From NCBI GenBank assembly GCA_003244095.1, contig QHCA01000409.1, positions 3,855 through 37,859 of the forward strand: 34,005 nucleotides of DNA. The letters run 5' to 3'. Below are positions 15,786-23,317 of the stretch, piece by piece. This DNA comes from Pseudonocardiales bacterium. GTDB lineage: Bacteria > Actinomycetota > Actinomycetes > Mycobacteriales > QHCA01. Position numbers and translations under genes: made by a program. How positions within the stretch are numbered: the stretch's first letter is position 1; each line of letters opens with the position of its first letter. The notes beneath the pieces are model-generated. The model worked only from the letters and a program-made list of their open reading frames with translations. It was not told the DNA's origin and ran no database searches.

Positions 15786-17239
15786 TGCTGCCGATGAACA
15801 CGATGACCCCGGCCCGGCCCGGCCCTGTCGCGGGGCGCTCCGGCGGCCGCGTGCCCGATGCCGCCCCCGGCTCCGACGGCGATCCGGCGGGGGCCGGCCA
15901 ACCGGCGGACTTCGCGGCGGTCCTGCTCGCTGCCGCCGGTGGACCCGACACTCCCGCCACACCGGATCAGCCCCCCGCTCCCGACGGTACGGCGACCGGC
16001 CTGCCACCAGCGGGCGCGGTGGTCGTCGCGCTGCCGGTCGCGTTGGTCGCCGATGTCATCGGCACGGCGGGAGCGGCCCCAGGCCTGCTGGATCGGGACC
16101 TGGCACCCTCAGCTCGCGTGCCCGGGTCGCCTCTGCCGGTGCCCCTCGTGGCGACCCTCCCGGCAGCCCCCGGGCCTGCCGGCACGCCCGTACCCGTACC
16201 CGCACCATCCGTACCCGCAGCACCCGTACCAGGTGCACCCACACCCGGTGCCACACCCGTACCCGGTGCACCCACACCCGGTGCACCCACACCCGGTGCA
16301 CCCACACCCGGTGCACCCGCACCCGCACCCGCCGCACCGGTCAAGTCGCGATCGGGAGGCATCGTCGCGGAGCCGCCCACACCGGCGCTCGCGACACCGG
16401 TCGGCCTGACACAGGTGATCGCGCCCACGGTCGACGCGAAGCAGGTCGACCCGAAGCAGATCAGGAAGGCGGCTGCGGCCGGGCCGCCGGGCCGCGGGCC
16501 GGTGCCGGCCACCGGGACGGCGGCGAGCGCGGCCGGTGCGGCCGCCACACCGGCGGATGCTCGGGTGGCCGCACGGGTCGACCCGGCCGGCCAGGTCGTG
16601 GCCACACCCGCGGGCCTTCAGGTGCCGGGCGCGGCCCACCCGGCCGGCAACGCCGCAGCCGCGGCGACCGACGTTCGGGTGGCTGCCCCGGCGACGCCCA
16701 CGGACCTGCAGGTGGCCGGCGCGGTCAACCCGGCGATCAGCGTTCCGGCCGCCCCGGTCACTGCGGTGACCGCAGCGGTTGCCCCGGCTGCCCCGGCAGC
16801 GGCCCTACCGGCGGCACCGATGGGCAGCCAGCTGGCCGGCCGGATCCTGCCGCTGCGCGACGCCGGCGACGGCGTGCACCGGCTGACCGCCCACGTACAC
16901 CCGGCCGATCTCGGGCCGGTCCAGATCGTCGCCGAGCTCCGGGCCGGCGCCATCCACCTGCACCTGTCCGGCGCATCGGACGCCGCGCGGGAGGCACTGC
17001 GAGCGGCGTTGCCCGACCTGCGGCGCGAGCTCGAGGAAGCCGGCCTCTCACCCGGCGGCCTCGACGTGGGACTGAACGGACAGTCCGCCGGTCCCGACGG
17101 GCGCGGTCAGGACACCGCGCCGGCAGCAACCGATGCCCGCAGCGACCGCGAACGGGCCGACGGCGGAGCCCGCGCGCAACCCGGGCAGCCGGTCGAGGTA
17201 CCGCGCCACAGCCCGTACGTCCTGGACATCACCCTGTGA
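15782..17239 (+). CDS. fliK: FliK, hook-length control protein
   Basis: FliK is the secreted ruler that ends hook growth and switches export to filament substrates through FlhB. The 485-residue product has a long Pro/Ala/Val/Gly-rich N-terminal part with low-complexity repeats (16232-16324) and a C-terminal Flg_hook domain at about residues 345-430, with HRLTAHVHPADLGPVQI and LRAALPDLRRELEEAGLSPG, the family signature. It starts at the GTG at 15782, overlapping the hydrolase stop; an ATG one codon later is equally possible. flgD follows after 13 bases. Confidence 0.9.
   Translation: MMLPMNTMTPARPGPVAGRSGGRVPDAAPGSDGDPAGAGQPADFAAVLLAAAGGPDTPATPDQPPAPDGTATGLPPAGAVVVALPVALVADVIGTAGAAPGLLDRDLAPSARVPGSPLPVPLVATLPAAPGPAGTPVPVPAPSVPAAPVPGAPTPGATPVPGAPTPGAPTPGAPTPGAPAPAPAAPVKSRSGGIVAEPPTPALATPVGLTQVIAPTVDAKQVDPKQIRKAAAAGPPGRGPVPATGTAASAAGAAATPADARVAARVDPAGQVVATPAGLQVPGAAHPAGNAAAAATDVRVAAPATPTDLQVAGAVNPAISVPAAPVTAVTAAVAPAAPAAALPAAPMGSQLAGRILPLRDAGDGVHRLTAHVHPADLGPVQIVAELRAGAIHLHLSGASDAAREALRAALPDLRRELEEAGLSPGGLDVGLNGQSAGPDGRGQDTAPAATDARSDRERADGGARAQPGQPVEVPRHSPYVLDITL
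16232..16324 (+). repeat. In-frame 15-bp tandem repeats in fliK (GAPTP units)
   Basis: The 15-mer GGTGCACCCACACCC occurs at 16232, 16265, 16280 and 16295, with an 18-base variant at 16247-16264 and a last near-copy (GGTGCACCCGCACCC) at 16310. They encode Gly-Ala-Pro-Thr-Pro units in the extended region of FliK. CCCGTA-type hexamers precede the array. Perfect neighbouring copies make slippage, and hence ruler-length variation, likely. Confidence 0.9.
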
Positions 17240-17252
17240 AGGAGATCCGCAC

Positions 17253-17696
17253 GTGACCACTCCCCTGAGCCAAGTCGGCCTCGGCACCTCCGCGCCGACG
17301 CCGATCACGCAAGCCCTCGGCGCCGCCGCGAGCACGACCGACAAGACCAAGATGGACAAGGACATGTTCCTCAAGCTGCTGGTCGCGCAGCTGAGGTACC
17401 AGGATCCGACCAAACCGGCGGACGCCACGCAGTTCCTTGCCCAGACGGCGCAGTTCACCCAGGTGGAGAAGCTCGACGACGTCTCCAGCAGCCTGCAGAG
17501 CATGGTCATCAGCCAGCAGATCCTCCAGGCCAGCGGCCTGGTGGGCCGGACCATCACCTATGCCGGAGCCGACGGCAAGGACGTCACCGGCGTCGTCACG
17601 TCGGCCACCTTCACCGCGAGCGCACCGACCCTGCACGTCGGGGACAAGGACGTGCTGCTCGCCGACGTCAAGCAGGTGCGTGACACCCACAGCTGA
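17253..17696 (+). CDS. flgD: FlgD, hook-capping scaffold
   Basis: FlgD caps the growing hook. The 147-residue product has KDMFLKLLVAQLRYQDPTKP and QFLAQTAQFTQVEKLDD, the defining N-terminal block, and a short C-terminal part without the full Ig/tudor domains of E. coli FlgD, similar to the short Gram-positive form. The GTG at 17253 has AAGGAG 8 bases upstream; the frame is open into fliK but the upstream part is shadow. Confidence 0.94.
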   Translation: MTTPLSQVGLGTSAPTPITQALGAAASTTDKTKMDKDMFLKLLVAQLRYQDPTKPADATQFLAQTAQFTQVEKLDDVSSSLQSMVISQQILQASGLVGRTITYAGADGKDVTGVVTSATFTASAPTLHVGDKDVLLADVKQVRDTHS

Positions 17697-17752
17697 TCCG
17701 AACCAGCCGCCCAACCTGACCCAACCACCGATCGACAGGAAAGGTACGAATC

Positions 17753-18931
17753 ATGCTTCGCTCATTGTTCTCCGGCATCAGCGGCCTGCGGGCCCACCAG
17801 CAGATGATGGACGTGACCGGCAACAACATCGCCAACGTCAACACCGCCGGCTTCAAGGGCTCCTCGGCGGTCTTCGAGGACACCCTCAGCCAGATGCTGC
17901 GCGCCGCGGGCGCCCCTCAGGGTGGCAACGGCGGCACCAACCCGGCACAGGTGGGTCTCGGCGTCCGGATGTCCGGCATCACCACGAACTTCGCCCAGGG
18001 GGCCGCGCAGGCGACCGGCCGCAGCACCGACCTGATGATCCAGGGTGACGGATTCTTCGTGCTGAAGGAGGCCGGCCAGCAGCTGTACACGCGGGCCGGC
18101 GCGTTCTCCTTCGACACCGATGGCCGGCTGACCGCTCCCGGCGGCGCCGTCGTCCAGGGGTGGACCGCGGTGAACGGCGTGATCAACACCAACGCCTCGG
18201 CGGCTGACATCCGGCTGCCCATCGGCACCCTGCTCCCGCCGAAGGCGACGGCGAACGTCACGGTCGGCGGCAACCTGCCCGCCGACACCGCCTCGGTCAA
18301 CCCGCTGGTGACGTCGATCTCGACGTACGACCTGCAGGGCAACCAGAGGACCCTCTCGGTCAGCTTCACCAAGACCTCGACGACGTCCTGGGACGTCACC
18401 GTGACCGACGGCGTGACGACCTCACCGGTCCAGTCGCTGACCTTCGCCGCGAGCGGCTCGACGCCGACGCCGACCTCGATCGCCTTCAACGGTATCGCCG
18501 TCGACCTGTCCGGCGTCACCGACTACGCGGGGTCGTCGACCGTGGCGGCGACCGCGCAGGACGGGTCCACCGTGGGCGGCCTGCAGGCCTTCACGCTGGC
18601 CCCGGACGGCACGCTGATGGGCGTGTTCTCCAACGGGCTGAAGGAGCCGCTCGGCCAGATCGCCATGGCGAGTTTCAACAACCCGCCGGGCCTGGAGAAG
18701 GTCGGTCAGTCCTTCTACCAGTCCACGGTCAACTCCGGGACCGCGCAGCTGGGCACGGCCGGCCAGGGCGGCCGCGGCATGCTCGCCAGCGGCCAGCTGG
18801 AGATGTCCAACGTGGATCTCGCGCAGGAGTTCACCAACCTGATCATCGCCCAGCGCGGGTTCCAGGCGAACTCCAAGGTCATCGTGACCTCCGACGAGAT
18901 CCTGCAGGACCTGGTCAACCTGAAGCGCTAG
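17753..18931 (+). CDS. flgE: FlgE-type hook protein
   Basis: This is the hook subunit, possibly also serving as distal rod. The 392-residue product starts LRSLFSGISGLRAHQQMMDV with TGNNIANVNTAGFKGSS, the rod/hook signature, continues with LMIQGDGFFVLKEAG and the FlgE-like D1 domain, and ends NVDLAQEFTNLIIAQRGFQAN plus EILQDLVNL. The ATG at 17753 has AGGAAAGG 9 bases upstream. It is the only long hook/rod-type gene in the window; flgF and flgG homologues are absent. The gap of 56 bases after flgD carries no convincing promoter. Confidence 0.94.
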   Translation: MLRSLFSGISGLRAHQQMMDVTGNNIANVNTAGFKGSSAVFEDTLSQMLRAAGAPQGGNGGTNPAQVGLGVRMSGITTNFAQGAAQATGRSTDLMIQGDGFFVLKEAGQQLYTRAGAFSFDTDGRLTAPGGAVVQGWTAVNGVINTNASAADIRLPIGTLLPPKATANVTVGGNLPADTASVNPLVTSISTYDLQGNQRTLSVSFTKTSTTSWDVTVTDGVTTSPVQSLTFAASGSTPTPTSIAFNGIAVDLSGVTDYAGSSTVAATAQDGSTVGGLQAFTLAPDGTLMGVFSNGLKEPLGQIAMASFNNPPGLEKVGQSFYQSTVNSGTAQLGTAGQGGRGMLASGQLEMSNVDLAQEFTNLIIAQRGFQANSKVIVTSDEILQDLVNLKR

Positions 18932-18950
18932 TCAGGCACCGCGTACCCCC

Positions 18951-18987
18951 TGGGGCGGTCGTAGACAGAGGCGTCGCGACCGCCCCA
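18951..18987 (+). terminator. Hairpin terminator after flgE
   Basis: An 11-bp inverted repeat, TGGGGCGGTCG / CGACCGCCCCA with a 15-base loop, lies 20 bases after the flgE stop. It likely ends the flgB-to-flgE operon just before the flbD promoter. Confidence 0.75.
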
Positions 18988-19003
18988 CGGCATGCCCGGA
19001 GTC

Positions 19004-19031
19004 CTCAGCTTCGGGTGCACCCGGCCGAAAC
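19004..19031 (+). promoter_or_regulatory. FliA-type promoter of flbD-motA-motB-fliL, with a palindrome in the spacer
   Basis: CTCA at 19004-19007, 16 bases, GCCGAAAC at 19024-19031. This is the cleanest example of the promoter set. The last 12 bases of the spacer (19012-19023) are the perfect palindrome CGGGTGCACCCG, directly abutting the -10, a plausible operator. The predicted start is near 19038. Confidence 0.65.
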
Positions 19032-19046
19032 ATCAACTGCGAGGTC

Positions 19047-19081
19047 CCAAGGACGGGCCCTCCGACGGAATCCAAGGACGG
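19047..19081 (+). repeat. Direct repeat CCAAGGACGG in flbD leader, candidate CsrA sites
   Basis: The 10-mer CCAAGGACGG occurs at 19047-19056 and again at 19072-19081, 25 bases apart; the second copy supplies the flbD Shine-Dalgarno. Another GGA lies between (19067-19069). CAAGGACG is close to the known CsrA consensus ACARGGAUG. No clean hairpin places these GGAs in a loop, unlike the other leaders. Confidence 0.45.
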
Positions 19082-19086
19082 ACGAC

Positions 19087-19359
19087 GTGATACTCGTTAC
19101 TCGCCTGAACGGGCTGGTGTTCGCGCTGAACCCCGACCTGATCGAACGTGCCGACTGCACGCCGGACACCGTCGTCACCCTGGTGGACGGAACCAAGTAC
19201 GTCATCACCGAGGCGATCGTCGAGCTCGTCGAGAAGGTCATCCTGTTCCGGGCCCGCGTTCTCGACGCCGCACACACCCTGGAGTCCGACGGGCCCGACA
19301 TCCACGCCGTCACGGACGAGGGTTCCACCGTCCTGCACATGTTGCCTCGGGACGCCTGA
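19087..19359 (+). CDS. flbD: FlbD/SwrD family flagellar protein
   Basis: The 90-residue product begins MILVTRLNGLVFALNPDLIE, the canonical start of the small FlbD (SwrD) family that sits before motA in many Gram-positive and spirochaete clusters and supports motor power. I chose the GTG at 19087 because it gives this start and has AAGGA 10 bases upstream; the frame is open further upstream. The C-terminal half carries the usual IVELVEKVILFRARVL helix plus a short tail. Its stop shares a base with the motA ATG. Confidence 0.9.
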   Translation: MILVTRLNGLVFALNPDLIERADCTPDTVVTLVDGTKYVITEAIVELVEKVILFRARVLDAAHTLESDGPDIHAVTDEGSTVLHMLPRDA

Positions 19360-20135
19360 TGGATCCGGCCACGATAATCGGTGTGGTGATCGCCTTCGGC
19401 GCGATCTTCGCCTCCATGATCATGGAGGGCAGCAGTCCGGCGGCGATCCTGCTGCCGGCCCCGATGATGCTCGTCGTCGGCGGCACCTTCGGCGCGGCGA
19501 TGGCCGGTGGGCTGTTCAAGGACGCCACCGGCATCGTAGGACAGCTGAAGAAGGCCTTCCTCGCCAAGAAGGTCGAGACCGACACGCTGGTCTCCACGAT
19601 CGTGAGCCTCGCCGAGCGGGCCCGGCGCGAGGGCATGCTCGCGCTGGAGGACGCGGCCAAGGATCTGGACGACCCGTTCCTCAAGCGCGGGCTGGAGTTC
19701 GCCATCGACGGCACCGATCCGGAGGAGGTCTACGAGATCCTCGGTACGGAGATCGAGGCCAAGCGCAAGGCCGACAAGGCCGGCGCCAAGCTCTTCGCCG
19801 ACATGGGCGGCTACTCCCCCACCATCGGCATCATCGGCACGGTCATCGGGCTCGTGCACGTGCTGGCCAACCTCGGCGCCCCGGCCGAGCTCGGTGCCCT
19901 GATCGCCAGCGCGTTCGTCGCGACCCTCTGGGGCGTGCTCCTGGCGAACTGCCTGTGGCTCCCTCTCGCCAGTCGGCTCAAGCGGGTCAGCGAGGTCGAG
20001 TGCGGGCAGATGGAGTTGGTGGCCGAGGGCATCATGGCCATCCAGTCCGGGCTCAACCCGCGCCTGGTCACCCAGAAGCTGCACAGCCTCCTGCCGCCCA
20101 CCAAGGTCAAGGTCGAGGAGAAGGGGGCGGCCTGA
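19359..20135 (+). CDS. motA: MotA, stator proton-channel subunit
   Basis: MotA with MotB forms the ion-driven stator. The 258-residue product has four expected membrane helices (about residues 3-22, 27-50, 145-170 and 178-200). The third helix contains YSPTIGIIGTVIGLVHVL, matching the MotA/PomA core, and the cytoplasmic loop (about 60-140) has LEDAAKDLDDPFLKRGLEF, the region that contacts FliG. The start overlaps the flbD stop, and motB follows with a 1-base overlap (TGATG). Confidence 0.96.
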   Translation: MDPATIIGVVIAFGAIFASMIMEGSSPAAILLPAPMMLVVGGTFGAAMAGGLFKDATGIVGQLKKAFLAKKVETDTLVSTIVSLAERARREGMLALEDAAKDLDDPFLKRGLEFAIDGTDPEEVYEILGTEIEAKRKADKAGAKLFADMGGYSPTIGIIGTVIGLVHVLANLGAPAELGALIASAFVATLWGVLLANCLWLPLASRLKRVSEVECGQMELVAEGIMAIQSGLNPRLVTQKLHSLLPPTKVKVEEKGAA

Positions 20136-21028
20136 TGAGTCACGCCGCCACTCGCCGGCACCGCAAGACCGCCGCGCACGAGGAGGAGCACGAGAACTCC
20201 GAGCGATGGCTGGTCACCTACGCCGACATGCTGACCCTGCTCATGGTGCTGTTCATCGTGCTGTTCGCCATCAGCCAGGTGGACCAGAAGAAGTACGCCC
20301 AGCTCAAGACCGGCCTGGCCTCCGGCTTCGGCGCGCCCGCGCCGGCGTTCAGCAGCGACACCGGCGTGCTGGCCGACGGGGGGTCGAAGGACGCGCCGCT
20401 GGACGTGACCCTGCCCTCCCTGACGGGGCCGCAGGCCGAGACGGTGAAGAAGGCCGCCGCGCAGGCGGTCAAGGCGGCGGCGCTGAAGAACGCCGACGAC
20501 CAGCAGAAGTCGGCCTCCGCCGAGGTGCGCCGGCTGGAGGCGATCAAGAAGGCGATCAACAAGGCCCTGGCCGCCATCGGGATGGCCGGCTCGGCCCGCT
20601 ACCGCATCACCGACCGAGGGCTGGTCGTGACGATTCTGACCAGCTCCGTGGTCTTCGCCGGTGACCGGGCCGAGTTGCTGCCGCAGGGGCAGCGCATCGT
20701 CGGCGCGGTCGGCGACGTGCTGAGGACGCTGCCGAACGGGGTCGAGGTCGACGGCCACACCAACCAGCTGCCGGTCCCCACGCGCAACTATCCGTCGGCC
20801 TGGGAGCTGTCCACCGCGCGGGCCTCCAGCGTGGTGCGCTACCTCGTCAGTTACGAGGGGATCGCCCCCCGGCGGCTGCAGGCGGCGGGCTTCGCCGGCG
20901 AGCAGCCGTTGTACCCGCCCAAGGACCCGCGGTCGGTCACGCTCAACCGCCGGGTCGAGATCGTCGTCCTCTCGGACGTCCCGCCTGAGATCCGCGCCCT
21001 GCTGTCCGCCGTCACACCGGCCAACTGA
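20135..21028 (+). CDS. motB: MotB, stator anchor subunit
   Basis: MotB carries the proton-binding aspartate and anchors the stator to peptidoglycan. The 297-residue product has a charged N-terminus, then WLVTYADMLTLLMVLFIVLF with the essential D31 at the start of its single membrane helix. After an Ala/Lys-rich linker, an OmpA-like domain (about 180-285) includes VEVDGHTNQLPVP, NYPSAWELSTARA and a conserved NRRVEIVV. I placed the start at the ATG at 20135; the same frame extends far upstream through motA as shadow. All key residues look intact, so a proton-type motor is likely. Confidence 0.96.
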   Translation: MSHAATRRHRKTAAHEEEHENSERWLVTYADMLTLLMVLFIVLFAISQVDQKKYAQLKTGLASGFGAPAPAFSSDTGVLADGGSKDAPLDVTLPSLTGPQAETVKKAAAQAVKAAALKNADDQQKSASAEVRRLEAIKKAINKALAAIGMAGSARYRITDRGLVVTILTSSVVFAGDRAELLPQGQRIVGAVGDVLRTLPNGVEVDGHTNQLPVPTRNYPSAWELSTARASSVVRYLVSYEGIAPRRLQAAGFAGEQPLYPPKDPRSVTLNRRVEIVVLSDVPPEIRALLSAVTPAN

Positions 21029-21050
21029 CCTAGCTGAGGAGAAGAGAACC

Positions 21051-21503
21051 ATGTCGAAGAAGAGTGCCAAGGAGGCACCGCCGGAGGGCTCGGACGCCGC
21101 CGCGGCGGCCCCGAAGAAGTCCCGCAAGAAGCTCATGATCATCGGGCTGGTCGCCGTGCTGGTCCTCGGCGGTGGCGGCTACGCCGCCTTCGGCGGGGGC
21201 GGGAAGCCGGCACCTCCCGTCCCCGGCGCGGTGTTCCCGATGACCTCCATCACCATCAACCTCAGCAGCGGGCACTTCCTGAAGCTGGGGATCGCCCTGC
21301 AGGCCACCAAGAAGTCGAAGGAGGCGGTCGACGGCAGCAAGGCCCTGGACATCGCCATCGGCATCTACAGCAACAAGTCGATCGCCGAGCTGTCCTCCAC
21401 GGTGGCCCGGGGCAAGGTCAAGAAAGAGATGGTGGACGCGGTGGTCAAGAAGTACGACGGAACCGTCATGGACGTCTACCTCACGGAGTTCGTCATGCAG
21501 TGA
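21051..21503 (+). CDS. fliL: FliL, stator-associated basal body protein
   Basis: FliL is a single-pass membrane protein that rings the stator and increases torque. The 150-residue product has a Lys/Ala-rich cytoplasmic tail, one membrane helix (KLMIIGLVAVLVLGGGGY, about residues 27-45) and a stomatin-like periplasmic domain with FLKLGIALQ, a FliL hallmark, and a conserved end DVYLTEFVMQ. The ATG has GAGGAGAAGAG upstream. It follows motB by 22 bases. Confidence 0.93.
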   Translation: MSKKSAKEAPPEGSDAAAAAPKKSRKKLMIIGLVAVLVLGGGGYAAFGGGGKPAPPVPGAVFPMTSITINLSSGHFLKLGIALQATKKSKEAVDGSKALDIAIGIYSNKSIAELSSTVARGKVKKEMVDAVVKKYDGTVMDVYLTEFVMQ

Positions 21504-21517
21504 GACACCCGGGCCAC

Positions 21518-21541
21518 CGAACTCGTCGAACTCGTGAACTC
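21518..21541 (+). repeat. Short direct repeats upstream of fliM
   Basis: CGAACTCGT occurs twice in tandem (21518-21526, 21527-21535) followed by the partial copy GAACTC (21536-21541). The inverse GAGTTCG lies at the fliL 3' end (21486-21492). It may act as a regulatory element or weak hairpin; no known site matches. Confidence 0.4.
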
Positions 21542-21576
21542 CACTTTCCGGTGGGACAGTTTCCTCGGGGACTTTG

Positions 21577-21604
21577 TTTAGGGATCGGCCGGATCTGCCG
21601 ATCT
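21577..21604 (+). promoter_or_regulatory. Candidate FliA-type promoter giving leaderless fliM
   Basis: GCCGATCT at 21597-21604 is a good sigma-28-type -10. Sixteen bases upstream is TTTA, a weaker match to CTCA. Transcription would start near 21611, essentially at the fliM GTG at 21612, which has no Shine-Dalgarno. This points to a leaderless message. Confidence 0.4.
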
Positions 21605-21611
21605 CTGCTTC

Positions 21612-22568
21612 GTGACCCTGCCATCCTCCACCGCACCGGCACGTCCGGTTCGTGGCCATTCCTCACGCCGTGGGCGGGGCGGCGGCCCGCAGCCGTACGA
21701 TTTCCGGCGGCCGACCAAGCTCTCCCGTGAGCACGCCCGCAGCCTGCAGATCGCCTACGAGACGTTCGCCCGCCAGTACGCCACCCTGCTCACCTCCTCG
21801 CTGCGCGTCGTCTGCCACGTCAGCCTGGTCTCGATCGAGCAGATGAGCTACGAGGAGTACGTCAGCGCGCTGGGGAACCCGACGATCATGGCCATGATGG
21901 CGCTCGACCCGCTGCCCGGGACCGCCATCTTCGAGCTGTCGTTGAGTACGGCGATGACCTGGGTGGACCACCTGCTGGGTGGCGGGGGCGGCCCGCAGCC
22001 GACCCGGCCGCTGTCCGACATCGAGGCCGAGTTGGTTCGGGGCGTGTTGCGGCGGGCACTCGGTGAGCTGCGCTACGCCTTCGAATCGCTGTTGCCGATC
22101 CAGCCACAACTGGGCGCCCTGGAGTACAACCCGCAGTTCGCCCAGGTCTGCGGCGCGTCGGACGTGGTGGTGGTGGCCTCCTTCGACCTTCGGGTGGGCA
22201 CCCAGGAGTGCGTCGCCACGATCTGCCTGCCGTTCAACATGATCCTCCCGCCGCTGGAAGCGGCCGCCGACAACAACAGCCACAGCGAGCTGCAGCGGGT
22301 CATCCGCGCGACGGCCGCCCGCGCCGTCGCGACCGGGCTCGAGTCCACCCCGGTCGAGGTATCGGTCCGCTTCGCGCCGGTCCGCATGCGCTCGGAGCAG
22401 ATCATCGGTTTGCAGGTCACCGACGTGGTCCGGCTGCGCCAGCCGGTCACGGCAGCGCTGGCCGTCACCGCCGGTGACGTGACCTTCGCCCACGCCGTCC
22501 CAGGCAACCAGCGCACCCGCCTGGCCTGCCTCATCGTCGACTCACCCGCCGCAGAGGACCCCGCATGA
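21612..22568 (+). CDS. fliM: FliM, C-ring switch protein
   Basis: FliM links FliG and FliN in the C ring. The 318-residue product contains [20 protein letters not shown], the conserved start of the FliM body, the middle CheC-like domain with [20 protein letters not shown] and a C-terminal SpoA-type domain. The GTG at 21612 is the first possible start after an in-frame TAG (21579-21581), so the N-terminus is fixed. The first 36 residues are Arg/Gly/Ser-rich and lack the LSQ-EIDALL-like CheY-docking motif of most FliMs. It is followed by fliN with an ATGA overlap. Confidence 0.95.
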   Translation: MTLPSSTAPARPVRGHSSRRGRGGGPQPYDFRRPTKLSREHARSLQIAYETFARQYATLLTSSLRVVCHVSLVSIEQMSYEEYVSALGNPTIMAMMALDPLPGTAIFELSLSTAMTWVDHLLGGGGGPQPTRPLSDIEAELVRGVLRRALGELRYAFESLLPIQPQLGALEYNPQFAQVCGASDVVVVASFDLRVGTQECVATICLPFNMILPPLEAAADNNSHSELQRVIRATAARAVATGLESTPVEVSVRFAPVRMRSEQIIGLQVTDVVRLRQPVTAALAVTAGDVTFAHAVPGNQRTRLACLIVDSPAAEDPA

Positions 22569-23314
22569 CCATGACCACCGCACCCGCACCCGCACCCGCA
22601 CCCGAACTGCTCAACCGCGCCCTGGCCGCCGCGACGGCCGCCATCGCGGTGCTGCCGGCGCCCGACCCGCTGACCCCGGGCGTGCCCGTCACCGACGCGG
22701 GCGCGTTCGCGCTCAGCGGTCTCGCCGTCGCCGCCAGATTCGCCGGAGCGGCCAACGGCGAGGTCGTCATCGTGGTCACCCAGGACCTCGTCGAGGCACT
22801 GAAGTCCAGCCCGCTGGGCCAGCTCGACCTCGCCGCCGCGGTGCAGCCGGCACTTGCGGCGGCCGCCGGGACGCTCGGCGAAGTCCTGGTCGACCCCGGG
22901 CAGGTACTGGATCCCTCGGTAGCCCTCGAAGCGCTCGCCGGCAAGGGCCAGGCCGTCTACGTACCTCTGCAGGCCGACAGCGGGGCTCTCGGTGGCGCGC
23001 TCGGGCTGGTGACGCTCTCACCTGTCGTTCCGCGACAGCGCCAGGACCCGGTCACCCGACGGGCCGGCCTGGATCTTCTGCACGACGTCGAGATGGAGGT
23101 GACCGCCGAACTCGGCCGCACCCGGATGACCATCCGCGAGCTGCTTTCCCTCACCCCGGGTGCCGTTGTGGAGCTGGACCGCGCCGTGGGCAGCCCGGCC
23201 GACCTGCTGGTCAACGGCCGGCTGATCGCCCGCGGTGAGGTGGTCGTCATCGACGAGGAGTTCGGCATCCGGATCACCGAGATCGTGTCACCGTCGGCAG
23301 AGTCCGAGGCCTGA
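22565..23314 (+). CDS. fliN: FliN/FliY-type C-ring protein with CheC-like N-terminal domain
   Basis: The C-terminal 85 residues are a FliN SpoA domain: [53 protein letters not shown], very well conserved. The first 150 residues are extra: a (PA)n stretch coded by repeated CACCCG, then an Ala-rich domain ([20 protein letters not shown]) that resembles the CheC-like part of FliY. The catalytic Glu-x-x-Asn pairs of CheC phosphatases are not evident, so enzymatic activity is doubtful. At 249 residues it is intermediate between FliN (about 100-140) and FliY (about 370). It overlaps fliM and is followed by fliO after 3 bases. Confidence 0.9.
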   Translation: MTMTTAPAPAPAPELLNRALAAATAAIAVLPAPDPLTPGVPVTDAGAFALSGLAVAARFAGAANGEVVIVVTQDLVEALKSSPLGQLDLAAAVQPALAAAAGTLGEVLVDPGQVLDPSVALEALAGKGQAVYVPLQADSGALGGALGLVTLSPVVPRQRQDPVTRRAGLDLLHDVEMEVTAELGRTRMTIRELLSLTPGAVVELDRAVGSPADLLVNGRLIARGEVVVIDEEFGIRITEIVSPSAESEA

Positions 23315-23317
23315 CCC

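Noticed and set aside
16201-16335. Possible CRISPR-like array
   Set aside because: Units are 15-18 bases with no spacers, in frame inside fliK, and encode Pro/Ala/Gly/Thr repeats.
17720-17742. FliA-type promoter before flgE (ACCGATCG)
   Set aside because: No CTCA-like -35 at 15-17 bases; flgE is only 56 bases after flgD and likely co-transcribed.
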